Below, in pieces: positions 63,101-64,000 of a stretch of DNA of 64,000 bases; the stretch's first letter is position 1; each line of letters opens with the position of its first letter. The translations under genes and the position numbers were made by a program. The notes below the pieces were generated by a model. It was given only the letters and a program-made list of their open reading frames with translations. It was not told the DNA's origin and did not search any database. Origin of the DNA: Azospirillum rugosum (GTDB taxonomy: Bacteria > Pseudomonadota > Alphaproteobacteria > Azospirillales > Azospirillaceae); NCBI RefSeq assembly GCF_017876155.1, contig NZ_JAGINP010000031.1:34287-98286 (forward strand), given 5' to 3'.

Positions 63101-64000
63101 GATCCAGTTCACCCCGGTGAACGATCCGCCCGTGGCGGACCTGAACGGGGCCGGCAACGGATCCGACAACGCGGTCACCTTCATCGATCCGGCCAACGCC
63201 AATCCGAGCGCGGTGAACATCGCCGCGTCGGCGACCCTGAGCGACCCCGACAACAGCAACCTGTCCAGCATGCATCTGACGGTCGGCGGCCTTCAGGACG
63301 GGGCCTTCGAGACGCTGACCATCGGCGGCGTGTCCTTCACGCTGAACCAGGACTGCACGGACGTCGCCGCCGGCGCGTTCAAGGTCTCCTACGTCGCCTC
63401 CGTCGGCACGGGCACCGGAACCTTCACCATCCGGCCGGGCAGCGGCAACACGGCGACGGTCGCCGCCTTCCAGGCGCTTCTGCAGGGGATCACCTACCTC
63501 AACACCGACGATGACCCGACGGGCACCAGCCGGACCGTGGACGTCACCGTCACCGACGCCAACGACGACGACGCCAGCGCGACCGGCCTGAACAGCAACA
63601 CGCCGCGCACGACCATCACGATCCAGACGAACAACGACCAGCCGCGGATCACGGGGCTGAGCACGGCGGCGACGTTCAACGAGGACGCGATCAAGACGGC
63701 GGCGCGGCTGGATGCGGACGGCGTGATCACCCTGGATGACGCCGACAGCACCGCCTACAACAACGGCACGCTGACTGTCACCGGCATGATCGCGGGCGAG
63801 GATCACGTCTCCATTCCCGCGGCGGCGAGCGCGCCGGCGAACCCGGTCACCAACCAGATCTGGCGCGACACGTCGGGCAGCGGCGTCTACGCCTACGACG
63901 GCACCGCCTGGGTGCAGATCGGCACGGTCAGCACCGACACCGACACCAACTTCACGATCACGCTGAACGCCAACGCCACCAAGGCGCGGGTCGAGGCGCT
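51183..64000 (+). CDS. Giant LEPR/DUF4347/Calx-beta repeat adhesin (3' end beyond window)
   Basis: One frame stays open from the ATG at 51183 (GCAGGGGA upstream) to the right edge: at least 4,272 codons, incomplete at the C-terminus. Order: basic N-terminus with LEPRMVFDA at 35-43; two DUF4347 domains (about 131-260 and 278-427); CSPG/cadherin-like repeats (about 440-1010); eleven Calx-beta domains (about 1018-2300); then more cadherin/CSPG-like repeats with recurring NDAPT/NDPT junctions. Only two cysteines were noticed. This is the plan of very large type I-secreted surface adhesins, which bind calcium and promote biofilm or host attachment. The expected RTX and secretion signal would lie outside. 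Long antisense frames here are compositional shadows. Confidence 0.92.
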   Translation, partial: MAESRSTGGKNSSRNAADRRKSTPPSSKHSLRLALEPRMVFDASVAATAADVVDHSHDSLADPASTAAKAGQAQDAAKAVGATEPAGDQAPAREPGADHAAPAGSDLPVPAAGAAPAKDDSAQPANASTGILQLVFVDPRTPGAAEAVAGLGAGTRVVTLDSGRDGIQQISEALSGTSGLQSIHILSHGDGGGLPVGRDTLTTTSLTGRADEVASWRDHLADGATIELHGVDPASGGQRLAGTLADLTGSKVTATDDLTVPDADKADAGGADSVTAADRRIVVIDARVENPEVLLGDLPSDVETVVIGVNDDPIARIQQALAGGHVASLQIVAHGEAGSVTLGRDTLTAASLEGATADAIAAWKASFTEGADILLLGCDVGQGGAGTAFMARLAGLTGTDVAASDDATGSAALGGDWTLEVSTGPVESRIALSATAEAAWQHLLAPPTITSPAGGDTIAVIEPSVLNVAGAEQASLGGWTVTDLEGGTLTVTVSLPSTTVGHLDDTAPPGNKGVSFLSFNGTAADANIWLAGLRFVAADTELGNTAASTTITITVIDGDPSPGPYTVTKTIAVTVSPSNDPTVLTTSQVTVTEGGNVEITAGNLTVADPEVTAGTQSNTQLVYRLEALPAYGTLTLGGQLLGVGSIFTQDDVVNHRLVYVHKATGADQNTADSFQVSVNDGATPQSYSSAHISTVNIAVTPVNQAPVLTTAGGNVYEGVPASAPESSIGNFIVANAGGDPGDTLTIQLSSLPQHGSLIFTGTLTINGVTRTLTNQNLATYVIPGGTTLDLGSDTVLIAQDQLSGLHYAHDGTEPTVAPTDSFNVVIKDAGGGTGVSASLSQAITLTIRPVNDDPTWVESSTRTATVTAGGADGNLLTGGDNFRVTLTTAMMNVTDSDSPPSSITFAVVDSPSYGRILRNGAVVESGGTFSLQDVIDGRVVYLQTAVNMAGTLGSDDFTFAVSDNAMALRWNADGTSFSRQGGIYAGPSASDSFRIFGFSVALAQGAGASTASYIASAGTPSLAEGDSGTQTVTFTVTRVGDISTTGSVQYTVGGVDGADVSSLLSGTALFAAYESTVEIRLTLVGDTVVEPDEVMTVTLSNPVQGQIAVGSASTTIVNDDTGLSVSIAPVSATQFEGNSGTRSYTFTITRAGVTTGTTTVDYVIEGAGDYPASASDFAGGTFPFGTVTFLASETVKTVTVEVQGDAIAEADETFRLRLANPAGGVLTTATALASIVDDDPAPGLSIKTDAGSVSVLEGDSGTRTLTFTVTRTGKLGQATTVDWTVVGVSGVIDAADFGQAALPQGTITFAAGETVKTITVSVAGDQDIEDDETFKVQLSNPTNGTLETPDAQATIVDDDPATLPEVSISAVTSQLAEGDSGAVAFTFVVTRTGNTSQPGSVDWAVGGGAVNAADFYAGVLPSGTITFAANEVSRTISVIVRGDTLVETDEAFTVTLSNERYLSVGTRTATATILNDDSVPTLSIRANQGAMVEGNSGTRNFTFTVTRSTSAGAAGVDWTIGGMVDAADFGGTIPFGHIDFLNGETTKTITIAVSGDTQAELDETLTVTLSNASGARIATAAATSLIVNDDYPYATVAITADLNQVAEGNSGTRAITYTVTRTGDTTGAASVAWSITGGTADAADFLNGVLPSGTVTFGANETSKTFQIFVAGDTTIEPDETFTVTLSNPNGVSIANNGGSATARIINDDGQIFTIAADQIQRAEGNSGTTPFTFTVTRTGDSSADVTLNWAVSGPGIDDADFVGGTKPFGTVTILAGHTTATITVNVAGDTVAEANEGFTVTLSNPSAGTIATATASSVIANDDGTTLPQFDIVAVNGSQVEGGTGTSRSYQFTITRTGNIGGSASVDWTVAGGAVNPANAADFGGFLPHGTLTFNPGETSQTIVVTVNGDLLAEPDESFTVTLGNAQGAAIGTGVAEATILDDDPVPHVAIVDAGLVKLEGNSGVTTFTFTVTRTGSTADSTSVVWQLTGDAVNAADFGGALPSGTVVFAAGETSATITVSVTGDTAQEGDEPFTVTLLSASNGIIDHATATATILNDDPDIVPTVAIAATDASKAEGNGGTTSYTFTVTRSGDTSSTSFVNWTLRHTSTDAADVTSPTSGRVEFAAGETTATITITVNGDLLFEGDESFDVVLTSAVGARIATGGASASGTVLNDDPAPPSVSITTPTVAAYEGQSGTTPFTFTVTRTGDLTRATTVAWSVVGSGGVPALASDFENGVLPSGTVTFAAGAATATITVNVAGDITVETNETFTVQLISASNGTVSGTGATAVGTIRNDDAPPPPSADPSQILFVGQNPNSAVNAGTITEGSTTGGLILGNDGDNTTPVMLSYSAAGASATQVVYTVLKLGANDGDWYGTLQLKVNGSWQTLSAYGTFTQADLDAGNVRFVPSDGEGFLSTFQFSVSTGAVDPVTRAPVRTVGTFSVFTTPVNDAPTATGSTDKPIKEGDTSYITTSMLSFADPDDATNESYLENPAAGIYASNFALNHTADNPLQFRVTALPAHGTLEVYINGQWAQAQVGTLYNVSLLTISPGGAGTTGLRYNHNGGETRADAFTVVAVDRWGLASSPATVSFVLTNVNDGPQIAATPAQADPTIGVDAPNAIGGAPTNDPITVEEGSRVQITAAMLQAYDPDSSAVQVQYRLTTATSYGQLMRSTNGTTFTVIGVGSSFTQQDVANGTIYYVHGGGESYQSNPSTTYDDRFVFTLSDGDKEQTGREAWVYITPVNQAPTLTSPTGDIPVVSTTIGNNPIAGFVAADPDITSSPGYQSTDRSNPVDETNIVTAIVRLRDVNNLLLADYTGITIQPGAGATVTLIDPPSGPAYDGNGRVLVMKGSLAQVNAALAGLHIGFATDRNAYYTVEVIIDDRARADDGTLTGGANGGLKNASGSVSVPNTAVPGTNPDFTSGDFTGLTGNVAIGTVRIFASSSNDQPTIGLPGAIQPTEDVRIQVIGSGRTVDFDDIEARLTNSNIQVTLSAAHGAVDVGTEGAADSTGTNVTITGDGTGTVTVTGKIADVKAFLNAGVWYLGDGNYNGADTLTVTVSDLGTYGAGSGSSNVTQVAQGTIALTDFVDVNDDPTLNIGSGQIVIDRSSAVTVTGFPALALVIADADDPAQTGQEVQVIVRLLNGSGAPLADAAAYSGITIGYTLSGSAAVVNRGAGAFDGAERPLILRGKITDVAATLQSLKLTVANSNGERDDTTLTLQVIVDDRTSDTSGTASATANGGAVNQQLGGPAGTPTAIVATVIDPYATTTATLNDTAGLAPNTVHAERSVYISGVNDPVVINAGNVTKTEGVTTIVLNATDGAFTLTDADTNGATNLTATVTTSVGTFTAVGGTAGKSALGLGTITLTGSLAAIESSLRDLTITLPDPDGAGGPASNADWNGTFTVTVAVRDLGNTGQRPGDLSGMGTDVASNPGQVSYTDGSSAGLTTTRTITVTIANVNDAPIRSGNATVTTLPNTQEDTADPPGAKVDTLFSGSFSDAVDGAGTSGANQFYGVAVVSSGTVSGGVWQYRLDIENDGTLDGTWVTIGNQSTSSALILDKYDAIRFLPDANWFGTPTGLTVQLIDNSGTTPTSGTIINIGAGGGATAYSDSSNAVTLMTSVVKENDRPTASNTSLPNVAEDAPNPSGTAISNLFTGKYSDAADDQSAHSGDNDSTPLAGIAIVGNTTPATQGVWQYLYVAGGVTTWTTIAANTYSDASALILPAAAQLRFLPGTDFNGTVTPLSVRVADGEGGAITAVTSGVNLTGSLGATSRWSGDGTTAIGVTVTPRNDAPTITATAIGSPIALSEAAGVGTGSSSQLLVTVSAVDDAADFQYLANDNFGGGVIGATMATWYSGDTLTIVDGTYSGKAVTYASASGQVKVGGTVVGTLAGGSSGTALTITLNANADAGAVQAVIQAIAYRTTSDNPTANGTYTSRTVNFTFRDGANNNQSGGSALSTNPSPFVSATIQFTPVNDPPVADLNGAGNGSDNAVTFIDPANANPSAVNIAASATLSDPDNSNLSSMHLTVGGLQDGAFETLTIGGVSFTLNQDCTDVAAGAFKVSYVASVGTGTGTFTIRPGSGNTATVAAFQALLQGITYLNTDDDPTGTSRTVDVTVTDANDDDASATGLNSNTPRTTITIQTNNDQPRITGLSTAATFNEDAIKTAARLDADGVITLDDADSTAYNNGTLTVTGMIAGEDHVSIPAAASAPANPVTNQIWRDTSGSGVYAYDGTAWVQIGTVSTDTDTNFTITLNANATKARVEA
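51573..52460 (+). repeat. Tandem DUF4347 domains within the giant adhesin
   Basis: Copy 1 begins ILQLVFVDPRTPG and has SIHILSHGDGGGLPVGRD. Copy 2 begins RRIVVIDARVENPE and has SLQIVAHGEAGSVTLGRD. Only copy 2 keeps the full C-terminal motif ADILLLGCDVGQG and GGDWTLEVSTG; copy 1 has IELHGVDPASGG instead, a drifted version. Confidence 0.8.
54235..58083 (+). repeat. Eleven Calx-beta repeats of about 350 bases
   Basis: Each unit has an EGNSGT-type opening, FTFTVTRTGD, VDW-V-G, ADF, LPSGTVTFAAGET, GDT-E-DETFTVTLSN and a closing NDD. Eleven closings were counted. Units are diverged in sequence, not recent copies. Confidence 0.85.

Overview
This is a 64-kb piece of a very GC-rich chromosome or large replicon with dense gene packing. 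Strong third-position G/C bias produces long shadow frames opposite real genes. The gene set is an aerobic/microaerobic alphaproteobacterium of the Rhodospirillales type, most like Azospirillum: a biliverdin-type bacteriophytochrome, FNR/FixK-type regulators with a TTGAC-N4-ATCAA box, CcoG for cbb3 oxidase, the acetoin dehydrogenase route and the complete protocatechuate branch of the beta-ketoadipate pathway. The genus is inferred from content, not from an alignment. No rRNA, tRNA, insertion sequence, prophage or CRISPR array was seen.

Layout. 0.2-5.3 kb: an OsmC peroxidase, a three-subunit cobalt nitrile hydratase/thiocyanate hydrolase-like enzyme whose metal subunit starts with a His/Asp-rich tail, an exported DUF302 protein, an isochorismatase-type hydrolase, an AcuI-type acrylyl-CoA reductase and a FadR-type GntR regulator. 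5.4-8.1 kb: a serralysin-like RTX metalloprotease with a clear terminator, divergent from a Crp/Fnr regulator. 8.3-14.8 kb: acoX-acoA-acoB-acoC behind a good sigma-54 promoter, preceded by acoR. 15.0-29.9 kb: an aromatic-acid block with pobA, a small DUF6455 gene under an FNR box, a liv-type ABC transporter (five genes), an IclR-family PcaR-like regulator, and pcaIJF-DCB-HG. Operator-like boxes of the same type lie in front of both pcaI and the transporter, which suggests that the transporter carries an aromatic acid.

30-44.5 kb: a CynX-like MFS exporter, a GH12 glycosidase without a signal peptide, an EmrAB-type efflux pair, a Pot-like ABC transporter (four genes), ccoG with an adjacent 34-residue membrane peptide, an FNR-type regulator, a solitary liv-type binding protein, an XRE regulator and an NTF2-like protein. 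45-50.6 kb: bacteriophytochrome, a single-domain response regulator, and a hybrid PAS histidine kinase in one tightly coupled unit. 51.2 kb to the right edge: one uninterrupted giant gene (at least 4,272 codons, no stop before the window ends) for a type I-secreted adhesin-like protein with an N-terminal LEPR motif, two DUF4347 copies, CSPG/cadherin-like repeats and eleven Calx-beta repeats.

A recurrent theme is a family of 100-150-bp compound palindromes in spacers. Seven copies were found: three between convergent genes and four inside or between co-directional transcription units, including two inside the pca cluster and one inside the liv cluster. They probably act in transcription termination or in setting mRNA ratios within operons.
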